A program made the position numbers and the translations under genes. Positions 26,017 through 34,324 of a stretch of DNA of 64,000 nucleotides are shown in pieces. The stretch is from CAJQQK01 sp963696075 (GTDB lineage: Bacteria; Pseudomonadota; Alphaproteobacteria; Rhizobiales; Hyphomicrobiaceae). A model generated the notes under the pieces. That model saw nothing but the letters and a program-made list of their open reading frames with translations. It did not search any database and was not told the origin of the DNA. The stretch lies in NCBI GenBank assembly GCA_963696075.1, contig CAVOJD010000006.1, positions 372,001 through 436,000 of the forward strand, in the 5' to 3' direction. How positions within the stretch are numbered: position 1 is the stretch's first letter; every line of letters begins with the position of its first letter.

Positions 26017-27153
26017 TCACAACGCCCGCGAAATGATTTCCTTCATGATCTCGCTCGAGCCGCCCGCGATCCGCGACATGCGTGCATCCGCCCACGCCCG
26101 CCCGATCGGATATTCGCGCATGTAGCCGTAGCCGCCGTGAAGCTGCAGGCATTCATCCAGCACCCACGCGAGCTGTTCCGTCGAAAAGAGCTTTGCCGCC
26201 GACGCCGTCGCGGTGTCGAGTTCACCTCGGACGTGCGCTTCGAGGCACTGGTCGACGAACGCGCGAGTCGCCAGCGCCCGGGTCTTGACTTCGGCGAGCT
26301 TGAAGCGCGAATTCTGGAAATCGAAGATCGTCCGCCCGAACGCCTTGCGCCCGCGCGTATACTCGAGTGTCCAATCGAGCGCCGCCTCGATACCCGTCGC
26401 GCACCGGAGCGCGATCAGCAACCGCTCCTGCGGGAGTTGCTCCATGAGCTGGATGAAGCCGCGGTTTTCCTCGCCGAGAATATTGGTGATCGGCACCCGC
26501 ACGTTCTCGAAGAACAATTCCGACGTGTCCTGCGCGTGATACCCGATCTTCTCGAGATTGCGTCCCCGCGTAAAACCTTCCCGCTCCCGCTCGACGAGCA
26601 CCAGCGAGATGCCCTTCGCGCCGGCCTCCGGATCGGTCTTGCACGCAAGCACAACGAGATCGGCGAGCTGCCCGTTCGAGATGAACACCTTCTGTCCGTT
26701 GATGACGAAGTGATTGCCGTCGCGTTCGGCCTTCGTCTTCATGCCCTGAAGGTCGGACCCCGCCCCCGGCTCCGTCATCGCAACCGCCAGGATCGTCTCG
26801 CCCGAGACCATCTTCGGCAGCCATTCCTTCTTCTGGTCTTCCGAGCCGTAGGCCAGGAGGTAGGGTGCCACGATATCGGAATGGAGATAGAACGCCGGCC
26901 CCGTCGTCCCGGCCCGCGCCAGTTCCTCTACCACGATCGCCGAATGCAGGAAATCGCCGCCCGGCCCGCCGTATTCCTCCGGCACCTCGCAGCACAGCAA
27001 GCCCGCCTCGCCCGCCGCCTGCCAAAGCTCGCGGCTGACGACGCCATCGCGCTCCCACTGGTCGTGATGCGGCACCACTTCCTTGTCGACGAAGCGCCGC
27101 ACTTGCTCGCGGAACATCTCGTGTTCTTCGCTAAACATCGCTCTTGCCGGCAT
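26017..27153 (-). CDS. Acyl-CoA dehydrogenase, long-chain/isovaleryl branch
   Basis: A 378-residue flavoenzyme introducing the alpha,beta double bond into an acyl-CoA and passing electrons to ETF. Seen: N-terminal helical domain (VPEEYGGPGGDF), the FAD-binding signature AMTEPGAGSDLQG, the middle beta domain (FVINGQKVFISNG), and C-terminal RKAFGRTIFDFQNSRFKLAE, LQLHGGYGYMREYPIGRAWAD. The Glu in LPQERLLIA is at the position of the catalytic base of the long-chain/isovaleryl type; the other usual position near the C terminus is Gly (AGGSSEIM), as expected for that branch. GGGAGGCGAGG lies just before the start. Divergent from the MaoC hydratase, its likely next step. Confidence 0.93.
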   Translation of the reverse strand: MPARAMFSEEHEMFREQVRRFVDKEVVPHHDQWERDGVVSRELWQAAGEAGLLCCEVPEEYGGPGGDFLHSAIVVEELARAGTTGPAFYLHSDIVAPYLLAYGSEDQKKEWLPKMVSGETILAVAMTEPGAGSDLQGMKTKAERDGNHFVINGQKVFISNGQLADLVVLACKTDPEAGAKGISLVLVEREREGFTRGRNLEKIGYHAQDTSELFFENVRVPITNILGEENRGFIQLMEQLPQERLLIALRCATGIEAALDWTLEYTRGRKAFGRTIFDFQNSRFKLAEVKTRALATRAFVDQCLEAHVRGELDTATASAAKLFSTEQLAWVLDECLQLHGGYGYMREYPIGRAWADARMSRIAGGSSEIMKEIISRAL

Positions 27154-27357
27154 CCTCGCCTCCCTCTCACCGGCGCACGGGGCCGGTTTGATTTCTCACG
27201 TGATAGACGGGGCCCGTATCTGGCTTTTCATTGCCCGTCCCGAGCCTCGATCTCTATCATCTGATCCGAACGGCGGCATCCGCAACCGGCCTGTCCGCGG
27301 TCAACAATCATCGACGTGTTCACAGCCCACCCCAGACCAAAGGAGCAAACCGGTTCC

Positions 27358-28221
27358 ATGGCGATCGACTATGAAAAACTCAAAAACCGCCACTTCGACC
27401 CGGTCGAGCAGACCTACACCACCAACCAGTCGATCCTTTATGCACTGGGACTGGGGTTTGGGTCAGAACCGTTCGACGAAAACCACCTCCACTTCACCTT
27501 CGAGGAAGAAGGCTTCAGCGCGGTGCCGACCCTGGCGGTCGTCCTCGCAGGCCCCGGCTTCTGGGTGCGCGAACCGGATAGCGGCGTCGACTGGGTCAAG
27601 GTGCTCCACGGCGAACAGGGCATCAAGTGGCACAAACCGCTGCCGCCGGCTGCAACCGTGATCGGCCAGACCCGCATCGCCGACATCATCGACAAGGGCG
27701 AAGGCCGCGGCGCGCTGATCTACCAGGAACGCACGCTCCACGACAAAGCCACCGGCGACCATCTTGCAACCTTGACCTCGACCACGTTCGCGCGCGGCGA
27801 TGGCGGCTTCGGCGGCCCATCCGGCCCCGTCAAGGACGTCCACACCCTGCCTGAGCGCGCCCCCGACAAATCCGTCGACATCGACATGATCCCCCAGTGC
27901 GCGCTGATCTACCGCCTCTCGGGCGACCCCAACCCTCTCCATGCCAGCCCAACTGTGGCCAAGGCGGCGGGCTTCGAGAAGCCGATCCTGCACGGGCTGT
28001 GCACCTTGGGTGTCGCCGGCCGCGCCATCCTGGCTGAGGTGTGCAACTACGATGCGACCAAGATGAAATCGCTCGACCTGCGCTTTTCATCTCCCGTCTA
28101 TCCGGGCGAGACCATCACCACCGACATCTGGCAGGACGGTACCACGATCTCGTTCCGTGCCCGCATCAAGGAACGCGACGTCGTCGTGTTGAACAACGGC
28201 AAGGTGACGATCGACGGCTGA
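27358..28221 (+). CDS. MaoC-family (R)-specific enoyl-CoA hydratase, double hot-dog
   Basis: A 287-residue protein of double hot-dog length. The C-terminal half has YRLSGDPNPLHASPTVAKAA followed by GFEKPILHGLCTLG, the hydratase-2 motif with catalytic Asp and His; the N-terminal half (residues 1-140) is a degenerate hot-dog that closes the substrate tunnel, as in eukaryotic hydratase 2. It hydrates a trans-2-enoyl-CoA. ATG 27358 is chosen with AAAGGAG upstream. It starts a plus-strand run of seven metabolic genes and is divergent from an acyl-CoA dehydrogenase; together they give dehydrogenation, hydration and then carbon-carbon cleavage by the DUF35/thiolase pair. Confidence 0.9.
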   Translation: MAIDYEKLKNRHFDPVEQTYTTNQSILYALGLGFGSEPFDENHLHFTFEEEGFSAVPTLAVVLAGPGFWVREPDSGVDWVKVLHGEQGIKWHKPLPPAATVIGQTRIADIIDKGEGRGALIYQERTLHDKATGDHLATLTSTTFARGDGGFGGPSGPVKDVHTLPERAPDKSVDIDMIPQCALIYRLSGDPNPLHASPTVAKAAGFEKPILHGLCTLGVAGRAILAEVCNYDATKMKSLDLRFSSPVYPGETITTDIWQDGTTISFRARIKERDVVVLNNGKVTIDG

Positions 28222-28268
28222 CGCGCCTGAGCCTGCCTCAAAAGAATTCGAACCAGCGAGAAAGACCG

Positions 28269-28673
28269 ATGAGCGATCGCATAATCCCGAAGCCGACGCC
28301 CGAGACCCAGCACTATTGGGACGGCGCCAAGCAAGGCGAACTCCGCCTCCAGCAGTGCAATTCCTGCAATAACACCTACTTCCCGCCCCGCGCCTTCTGC
28401 CCCGAGTGCGGCTCGCGCGACGTCAAGGTGACCAAGGCCTCGGGCAAGGGTCGGCTTTATAGCTACATCATCAACCACCTCCCCTCGCCCGGCTTCGACG
28501 GCCCCTTCGCGGTCGCCATCGTCGAACTCGAGGAAGGCCCCCGCCTGATGTCGAACATCCTCGAATGCGAGCAGACGCCCGAGGCGCTGGAACTCGACAT
28601 GCCGCTCGAAGTCACCTTCGAGAAGCTTTCCGACGACATCACGCTGCCGCAGTTCAAGCCGGCCAAATCATAA
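28269..28673 (+). CDS. DUF35 zinc-ribbon/OB-fold protein, partner of the downstream thiolase-like protein
   Basis: A 134-residue protein. Residues about 28-52 form a rubredoxin-like zinc ribbon C-x2-C...C-x2-C (QQCNSCNNTYFPPRAFCPEC), followed by an OB-fold (KGRLYSYIINHLPSPGFDGP, AIVELEEGPRLMSN). DUF35 proteins form complexes with thiolase-like partners encoded next door; in steroid side-chain degradation such a complex (Ltp2 with the DUF35 domain of ChsH2) is a retro-aldolase. Here the thiolase-like gene follows after only 13 bases, so the two are almost certainly co-expressed and form one complex. Confidence 0.9.
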   Translation: MSDRIIPKPTPETQHYWDGAKQGELRLQQCNSCNNTYFPPRAFCPECGSRDVKVTKASGKGRLYSYIINHLPSPGFDGPFAVAIVELEEGPRLMSNILECEQTPEALELDMPLEVTFEKLSDDITLPQFKPAKS

Positions 28674-28686
28674 GAAAGGGCGCACG

Positions 28687-29829
28687 ATGAAACCCAATTC
28701 CGTCGCCATCGTCGGCGCCGCCGAGACCACCGAACTCGGCAAAATTCCGAACCTCAGCCAGATCGGCCTCCACGCCGACGCAGCCCTCAACGCATTGGCT
28801 GACTGCGGCCTCACCATCAAGGACATCGACGGCGTCGCAACCGCCGGCCACGACGTCACCGAAGTGGTCCACTATCTCGGCATCACGCCGAAATGGGTCG
28901 ACAGCACCTCCGTCGGCGGCTGCTCCTTCATGGTCCACGTCCGCCATGCCGCGGCCGCGCTGAACGAAGGCCTCTGCAACACGGTCCTGATCACCCACGG
29001 TGAGAGCGGTCGCAACCGCATCGGCCAGCTCAACCGCGCGATCTTCCCCTCGCTCTTCCAGACCATGTTCGAGCAGCCCTACGGCGTCACCTTCCCGCCA
29101 ACCCGCTTCACCATCCCGGTGATGCGCTACATGAAGGAATACGGGCTGACGGAAGAACAGCTCGCCATGGTCGCCGTCGTCCAGCGCGAGTGGGCCGGCA
29201 AGCAGAAGCGCGCCTCGTTCCGCGATCCGATCACGGTCGACGACGTCTTGAACTCCAAGATGATCTGCTACCCCTTCCGCCTCCTGATGTGCTGCCTCGT
29301 CACCGACGGTGGCGGCGCGCTGATCATGACGCGCGCCGATCGCGCCAAGGACATGCCAACAAAACCGGTCTATGTCCGCGGCACTGGCGAGAGCGCCGAG
29401 ACGCCGCTGATCAGCCAGATGAAGGACTTCACCTCGTCGAGTGCGTTCCGCGTTTCCGGCAAGCAGGCCTTCGAGGAAGCCGGCATCACGCATTCCGACG
29501 TCGACCACCTGATGATCTACGACGCCTTCGCCCACCTGCCGATCTACGGCCTCGAGGATCTCGGCTTCGTCGGCCGCGGCGAAGCCGGCGCCTTCATCGC
29601 CGAAGGCAACACGCGCCCCGGCGGCAAGCTGCCCTTGAACACCAACGGCGGCGGTCTCTCCTACATGCACTCCGGCATGTACGGCATGTACGCGCTCCAG
29701 GAAGGCGTGCGCCAGATGCGCGGCGTCTCGGACGCCCAGGTCGAGGGCGCCGAAATCTCCGTCGTCCACGGCGTCGGTTCGATGTTCGGCGCGGCGGGAA
29801 CCATCGTGTTGACCAACAATCCAGGGTAG
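28687..29829 (+). CDS. SCP2-type thiolase-like protein (possible retro-aldolase)
   Basis: A 380-residue thiolase fold: VAIVGAAETTELGK at the N terminus, DSTSVGGCSFMVHVRHAAAA at the nucleophile-loop region (one Cys in GGCS), CLVTDGGGALIMT, YDAFAHLPIYGLEDLGF, and the C-terminal TNGGGLSYMHSGMYGMYAL, where classical thiolases have GGAIALGHP with His, and a Cys near the end; here the last motif is VVHGVGSMFGAAGT without Cys. Loss of the second catalytic Cys plus a DUF35 partner fits the Ltp2-type aldolase branch better than a true thiolase. It acts on a beta-hydroxyacyl-CoA if that is right. Part of the 27.4-34.3 kb catabolic run. Confidence 0.82.
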   Translation: MKPNSVAIVGAAETTELGKIPNLSQIGLHADAALNALADCGLTIKDIDGVATAGHDVTEVVHYLGITPKWVDSTSVGGCSFMVHVRHAAAALNEGLCNTVLITHGESGRNRIGQLNRAIFPSLFQTMFEQPYGVTFPPTRFTIPVMRYMKEYGLTEEQLAMVAVVQREWAGKQKRASFRDPITVDDVLNSKMICYPFRLLMCCLVTDGGGALIMTRADRAKDMPTKPVYVRGTGESAETPLISQMKDFTSSSAFRVSGKQAFEEAGITHSDVDHLMIYDAFAHLPIYGLEDLGFVGRGEAGAFIAEGNTRPGGKLPLNTNGGGLSYMHSGMYGMYALQEGVRQMRGVSDAQVEGAEISVVHGVGSMFGAAGTIVLTNNPG

Positions 29830-29841
29830 GTTGCGGCACAG

Positions 29842-29944
29842 CAAGGGCTATCGCCCTTGACCCATTCGGGGGAAGTTTCCCCCGAACCCCCTCTTGTTTG
29901 CGACCAAGTCACAAATAGCGGGGTTGTCAGGGGTGTCCCCTGAC
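29842..29944. repeat. Cluster of three adjacent palindromes
   Basis: Three perfect inverted repeats in 103 bases: CAAGGGC-TATC-GCCCTTG (29842-29859), TTCGGGGGAA-GT-TTCCCCCGAA (29865-29886) and GTCAGGGG-TGT-CCCCTGAC (29926-29944). They lie in the gap between the thiolase-like and lyase genes. The composition is like intergenic palindromic repeats of alphaproteobacteria; they could stabilise the upstream transcript or attenuate read-through. Confidence 0.8.
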
Positions 29945-29998
29945 CGGGGTCGTAGGGCGCGCAGCCCTGCTTCGCGCAGCGAAACGAAGGAGTCGAAA

Positions 29999-30877
29999 AT
30001 GGCAGGCGCAGGCGCAAAACTGAGACAGATGATGGCCGACGGCCTCGTCGTCGCCCCCGGAGTCTACGATGGCATCACCGCGAAACTCGTCGAGGCCGCC
30101 GGCCACAAAGCGGCCTACATGACAGGGGCTGCCACCTCCGCCTCCCTCGGCTACCCCGACTTCGGCCTCGTCACGATGACCGAGATGGTCGCAAACGCCG
30201 AACGCATCACGCGCACGATCAACCTGCCCGTGATCTGCGACGCGGATACCGGCTACGGCAACGAACTCAACATGACGCGCACCGTCACCGAATACGAGCG
30301 CCGCGGCGTTGGCGCCATCCACATCGAGGACCAGGAATTCCCGAAGAAGTGCGGCCACCTCGAGGACAAGACGCTGATCCCGAGCGAGGCTTATTTCGCC
30401 AAGATCCGCGCCGCAGCCAGCGCCCGCGAGGACAAGGATTTCGTCATCATCGCGCGCACCGACAGCCGCGCGGTCATGGGCTTCGATGAAGCGGTCGAGC
30501 GCTGCAACGGCGCGCTTGCCGCCGGCGCCGATGTCGCCTTTTTCGAGGCGCCCCAGACCATGGAAGAGGTCGAGAAGGTGCCGCAGGTCGTGAACGGTCC
30601 CTGCCTCCTCAACATCGTCCACCGTGGCAAGACGCCGAAGGTTCAGCTCTCGGAGGCCGAGGCGATGGGCTACAAGATCGCCATCCTCCCCTCGCTGATC
30701 TACCGCAACGTGCTGGGCGCCACCGAAGCGATCCTGAAAGAACTCGCCACAGGCCAGATGCCGACGCCAATGGGCGACATCTCCCCCATCGAAGGCTTCC
30801 GCAAGTTCGGCGCCGACGAGTGGGACAAGCTGCGCACAGCCTTCCGCGATCCGCCAAAGAAGGATGCGGCCGAGTGA
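29999..30877 (+). CDS. Isocitrate lyase/PEP mutase-family lyase, copy 1 (2-methylmalate/dimethylmalate-lyase-like)
   Basis: A 292-residue TIM barrel. Seen: VAPGVYDGITAKL, YMTGAATSASLGYPD, ICDADTGYGNELN (Mg-binding Asp cluster), GAIHIEDQEFPKKCGHLEDK with the catalytic Cys loop KKCGH, VIIARTDSRAVMGFDEAV. This is the ICL/PEPM family branch containing 2,3-dimethylmalate lyase, methylisocitrate lyase and oxaloacetate hydrolase; the substrate is not deducible. AAGGAG is 7 bases before ATG 29999, which decides the start. A second copy lies at 32583-33473, separated by an amidohydrolase; by eye they are a bit over half identical. Confidence 0.88.
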   Translation: MAGAGAKLRQMMADGLVVAPGVYDGITAKLVEAAGHKAAYMTGAATSASLGYPDFGLVTMTEMVANAERITRTINLPVICDADTGYGNELNMTRTVTEYERRGVGAIHIEDQEFPKKCGHLEDKTLIPSEAYFAKIRAAASAREDKDFVIIARTDSRAVMGFDEAVERCNGALAAGADVAFFEAPQTMEEVEKVPQVVNGPCLLNIVHRGKTPKVQLSEAEAMGYKIAILPSLIYRNVLGATEAILKELATGQMPTPMGDISPIEGFRKFGADEWDKLRTAFRDPPKKDAAE

Positions 30878-30908
30878 GCGCTCACCCGTCCAGCCCCTCT
30901 CCGGCGTC

Positions 30909-30931
30909 ATCCCGGTGCTTGTCACCGGGAT
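30909..30931. repeat. GTCATCCCGG-type palindrome in the 30878-31382 gap
   Basis: Perfect 9-base arms ATCCCGGTG and CACCGGGAT with loop CTTGT. The same loop and layout recur at 34325-34345, so both belong to one dispersed element family. The 505-base gap that contains it has no supported gene; the rest is the tandem repeat listed below. Confidence 0.8.
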
Positions 30932-31075
30932 CCATTTCTCGACACGTCGTGAGACTGATTTCCGCCACGGTGCCCGCGACAAACACACGCGCGCAACCTC
31001 GACGCTCGTCCCAGGCCGACAGATGGGTTGCGGTGCCGAGCACCGGGATGACCTCTTTGGTGAAGCGCCCGACGT

Positions 31076-31347
31076 CGAACCACGCTCCCCCCGGTGTCAT
31101 CCCGGACGCGCGCCAGCGCGATCCGGGACCCAGGACAGGGAACGCAGGCGACTGCGTGCGCCGCCCCTGGGTCCCAGCTCTCCCTCCGGTCGGCCGGGAT
31201 GACACCGGATACGAACCACGCTCCCCCCGGTGTCATCCCGGACGCGCGCCAGCGCGATCCGGGACCCAGGACAGGGAACGCAGGCGACTGCGTGCGCCGC
31301 CCCTGGGTCCCGGCTCTCCCTCCGGTCGGCCGGGATGACACCGGATA
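31076..31347. repeat. Tandem duplication of a 136-base palindromic unit
   Basis: Two head-to-tail copies, 31076-31211 and 31212-31347, differ at one base (A31176 versus G31312), and a third copy begins (about 10 bases) at 31348. Each unit is bounded by perfect 15-base inverted arms, CCGGTGTCATCCCGG (31091-31105) and CCGGGATGACACCGG (31194-31208 in copy 1), with a nested CCCAGG/CCTGGG pair, so each could fold into a long imperfect hairpin. Near identity indicates a recent duplication. In several frames it reads as repeated peptides, which are not genes. Confidence 0.92.
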
Positions 31348-31382
31348 CGAACCACGCGACTAGATAGCGAAGGCCTCACCCC

Positions 31383-32543
31383 ATGACCGATATCATCATC
31401 CGCGGCGGCCGCGTCATCGACCCCTCCCAGGGCATCGACCGCATCGCCGACGTGGCCTTCAAGGACGGCACCGTCCAGGGCGTCGGCGAGCCGGGCCGTT
31501 TCACCGTCGGCCCTGAAACCGAAGTCCGCGATGCTTCCGGCCTGATCGTCACCCCCGGCCTGATCGACCTCCACACCCACGTCTATTGGGGCGGCACCTC
31601 ACTCGGCATCGATGCGGATGAGTTCTGCCGCACCAGCGGTGTTACCACCTCCATCGACACCGGTTCGGCCGGCCCCGGCAATTTCGAGGGCTTCCGCAAG
31701 CACGTCATCGAGCCCTCGAACGCGCGTATCCTCGCCTACCTGCACATCTCGTTTGCCGGCATCTATGCCTTCTCCTCCTCCATCATGGTCGGCGAAAGCG
31801 AAGACTTCCGCATGATGGCGCCGAACGATGCCGCCCGCGTCGCCGACGAGAACCGTGACCTGATTGTCGGCATCAAGGTCCGCGTCGGCAAGCGCACCTC
31901 CGGCGCCCAGGGCATCGCCCCGCTCGACACCGCTCTGCTGGTCGCGCAGGAGGTGGGCATGCCGATCATGGTTCATCTCGACGATCCCCCGCCGAGCTAC
32001 GACGCCGTCGTCGACAAGCTGCGCCCGGGCGATGTCCTCACCCACTGCTTCCGCCCGTTCCCCAACACGCCGGTGACCGGACAGGGTGCGATCAAGCCCG
32101 CCGTCAAGGCCGCGCGCGAGCGCGGCGTCATCTTCGATATCGGCCACGGCAAAGGCTCGTTCTCCTTCAAGGTCGCCCGCCAGATGCTCGCCGGTGGCTT
32201 TGCCCCCGACACGATCTCGTCCGATGTCCACAAACTGTGTATCAACGGCCCCGCATTCGACCAGGTCACCACCATGACCAAGCTGTTGCACCTCGGCATG
32301 AGCCTGCCCGATGTCATCGCAGCCTCCACGGTCAATGCCGCCCACGCCCTCAAGCGCTCCGAACTCGGCACCTTCAAGGCCGGCGCGGCGGGTGATGCAA
32401 CCATCCTGTCCCTGCGCGACGGCGCCTTCGATCTGGTCGATGTCGTCGGCGAGCATGTCACCGCGTCCCAGAAGCTCTTCAGCGAAGGCGTTGTCCTCCA
32501 CGGCAAATGGTTCCACGGCGATCTCGCCGCCGTACCCGCCTGA
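31383..32543 (+). CDS. Metal-dependent amidohydrolase (dihydroorotase/deacetylase-like)
   Basis: A 386-residue amidohydrolase-superfamily TIM barrel. Seen: IIIRGGRVIDPSQGID and DASGLIVTPGLIDLHTHVYWG (beta-sandwich plus HxH metal ligands), a candidate carboxylated Lys in GIKVRVGK, MVHLDDPPPSY and VLTHCFRPF (His ligands), and ISSDVHKLCING (Asp ligand). The C terminus GDATILSLRDGAFDLVDVVG is the usual sandwich return. It resembles the EF_0837/dihydroorotase-like amidohydrolases that hydrolyse N-acyl or cyclic amide bonds; true substrate unknown. It lies between two paralogous lyases, so it may open an amide in the same pathway. Confidence 0.85.
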   Translation: MTDIIIRGGRVIDPSQGIDRIADVAFKDGTVQGVGEPGRFTVGPETEVRDASGLIVTPGLIDLHTHVYWGGTSLGIDADEFCRTSGVTTSIDTGSAGPGNFEGFRKHVIEPSNARILAYLHISFAGIYAFSSSIMVGESEDFRMMAPNDAARVADENRDLIVGIKVRVGKRTSGAQGIAPLDTALLVAQEVGMPIMVHLDDPPPSYDAVVDKLRPGDVLTHCFRPFPNTPVTGQGAIKPAVKAARERGVIFDIGHGKGSFSFKVARQMLAGGFAPDTISSDVHKLCINGPAFDQVTTMTKLLHLGMSLPDVIAASTVNAAHALKRSELGTFKAGAAGDATILSLRDGAFDLVDVVGEHVTASQKLFSEGVVLHGKWFHGDLAAVPA

Positions 32544-32582
32544 CGACATTCAAACAAATCTGACCCATCCAGGAGACATGAA

Positions 32583-33473
32583 ATGAGCAAAGCCCAGGAC
32601 CTGCGCCAAAGCTTCAAGCAGATGATGGCCGGCGACAAGCTGATCGTCGCCCCTGGCGTCTATGACGGCCTCACCGCGACACTCGCAACCCGCACCGGCT
32701 TTGACGCCATCTACATGACCGGCGCCGGCACGGCTGCCCAGAAGGGCTACCCCGACTACGGCCTTCTGACCATGACCGAGATGGTCGCCAACGCGGAAGT
32801 CATCGCGACGGCCTCCAACATGCCCGTTATCGCCGATGCCGACACCGGCTACGGCAACGAACTCAACGTCACCCGCACGGTCCAGGAATACGAACGCGCT
32901 GGCGTTGCCGCCATTCACCTCGAAGACCAGGGCTTCCCGAAGAAGTGCGGCCACCTCGATGACAAGGAAATCATTCCCCTCGAGGATTACCTCGCCAAGA
33001 TCCGCGCCGCAGCCGCCGCCCGCCAGGACAAGAACTTCCAGATCATCGCCCGCACCGACGCCCGCGCCGTGGTTGGCTTCGAAGAAGCGCTGCGCCGCTC
33101 CAACGCCGCCGTTGAAGCCGGCGCCGACATCGTCTTCCTCGAAGCCCCCCAGACAATGGACGAGCTCAAGGCCATTCCAAGACAAGTCAACGCACCCTGC
33201 CTCTTCAATTACGTCGAAGGCGGCAAGACCCCGGAGTGTGACATGAAGACGGTCGCCGACATGGGCTTCCGCCTCGCCATCCTCCCCGGTGTTCTCCTGC
33301 GCCAGGTCATTTTGACGTGTGAGAATGTGCTTGCTGGCATCAAGGAGACGGGCGAGCCGCCGGCAGCTTCCGCCGGCCTCGGCGTGCGCCAGGTCTTCGA
33401 GCGCGTCGGCTCGGCGAAATGGGACGCACTGCGCGCCGAAACGTCGCCCAACACCAAACAGGCCGCCGAATAA
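32583..33473 (+). CDS. Isocitrate lyase/PEP mutase-family lyase, copy 2
   Basis: A 296-residue TIM barrel paralogous to the protein at 29999. Shared signatures: VAPGVYDGLTATL, GYPDYGLLTMTEMVANAE, ADADTGYGNELNVTRTVQEY, DQGFPKKCGHLDDK (catalytic Cys loop) and IIARTDARAVVGFEEAL. Differences concentrate in the substrate end (MTGAGTAAQKG versus MTGAATSASLG) and the C-terminal third, so the two may act on different hydroxydiacids or form a hetero-oligomer. It has its own strong GGAG site (CAGGAGAC before ATG) and is followed by an SDR gene after 33 bases. Confidence 0.88.
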   Translation: MSKAQDLRQSFKQMMAGDKLIVAPGVYDGLTATLATRTGFDAIYMTGAGTAAQKGYPDYGLLTMTEMVANAEVIATASNMPVIADADTGYGNELNVTRTVQEYERAGVAAIHLEDQGFPKKCGHLDDKEIIPLEDYLAKIRAAAAARQDKNFQIIARTDARAVVGFEEALRRSNAAVEAGADIVFLEAPQTMDELKAIPRQVNAPCLFNYVEGGKTPECDMKTVADMGFRLAILPGVLLRQVILTCENVLAGIKETGEPPAASAGLGVRQVFERVGSAKWDALRAETSPNTKQAAE

Positions 33474-33506
33474 CCGCCGACCAATTCAACAGGAGCACCT
33501 CGTCCC

Positions 33507-34250
33507 ATGGCGAACGACCGTAAGACTGCGCTGATCACCGGCTCCGGCCAGAACATCGGAAAGGCCTGTGCGCTCGCTCTGGCGAAGAACGGCTTCAACG
33601 TCGTCATCAACGGCAGAAAGCAGCGCGCGCAATGTGACGACGTGGCCGATCAGGTCACCCGGATGGGCCCCGACGCGCTCGTCGCGATGGGCGACGTTGG
33701 AACGCGCGAAGGCTGTGAGGCGATCGTCAAGCCGGCCCTCGAGCGTTTCGGGAAGGTCGATGTCCTCGTCCACAACGCAGCGCTCAGGCCCTCGACCCCC
33801 TTCCTCGAGATGAGCGAGGACGACTGGCACCACATCCTCAACGTCAACATGAACGCGTCGTTCTGGCTGTCGCGGCTCACCCTGCCGGGCATGGTCGAGG
33901 CCGGTTGGGGCCGGATCATCAACTTCGCCGGCATGAACGCGATGCACGGCTACAACGGCCGCGCCCACGTCTCGACCTCGAAGCACGGCAACTGGGGCCT
34001 GACGAAATCGCTCGCCAAGGAGTTCGGCCCGAAGGGCATCACCACGAACCTCGTCTCCCCCGGGCCCATCCGGCCGGACAACGGCGACCCCGACACCCTC
34101 GCCCACCACGCCGAAATAATGGCCCGCATCCCCGTCGGCCGCCTTGGCGAGTCGAACGAAGTCGCCGCCGTCGTCGCCCTCCTGGCATCGGATGACGGCG
34201 CCTTCATCAACGGCCAGATGATCCAGGTCAACGGCGGCACGATGACGTGA
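33507..34250 (+). CDS. SDR-family protein lacking the catalytic Ser and Tyr
   Basis: A 247-residue Rossmann protein of classical-SDR length. Cofactor motifs are present: TGSGQNIG (11-18), GDVG near 63, VHNAA (88-92), NVNMNASFW, and the C-terminal SPGPIRPD and INGQMIQVNGG. The active site is not: the tetrad Tyr position (four before K159) is V155 in AHVSTSK, and the Ser about 13 residues earlier falls in NFAGMNAM, where the strand end is Ala141-Gly142. Lys159 is kept. It may use another acid (H154 is adjacent), bind without catalysis, or catalyse something other than hydride transfer. It ends the plus-strand catabolic run. Confidence 0.85.
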   Translation: MANDRKTALITGSGQNIGKACALALAKNGFNVVINGRKQRAQCDDVADQVTRMGPDALVAMGDVGTREGCEAIVKPALERFGKVDVLVHNAALRPSTPFLEMSEDDWHHILNVNMNASFWLSRLTLPGMVEAGWGRIINFAGMNAMHGYNGRAHVSTSKHGNWGLTKSLAKEFGPKGITTNLVSPGPIRPDNGDPDTLAHHAEIMARIPVGRLGESNEVAAVVALLASDDGAFINGQMIQVNGGTMT

Positions 34251-34324
34251 GGTCGAGGAGAGAGCTCGCGAAAGTTCCCCGGCCAATTCTGCCTTAAAGC
34301 GCGTCACACCCCGACAAGCTGTCA

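Noticed and set aside
28654..29844. A 396-residue minus-strand frame opposite the thiolase-like gene
   Set aside because: It mirrors the coding strand and has no recognisable motif; the plus strand has the thiolase and DUF35 signatures.
31076..31347. A CRISPR array or minisatellite gene in the repeat region
   Set aside because: There are only two full copies, with no spacers; the units are palindromic and head-to-tail identical, so it is a tandem duplication of a repeat element.
31599..32549. A 316-residue minus-strand frame opposite the amidohydrolase
   Set aside because: Gly/Asp/Glu-rich shadow translation without motifs; the plus strand holds the metal-ligand set.
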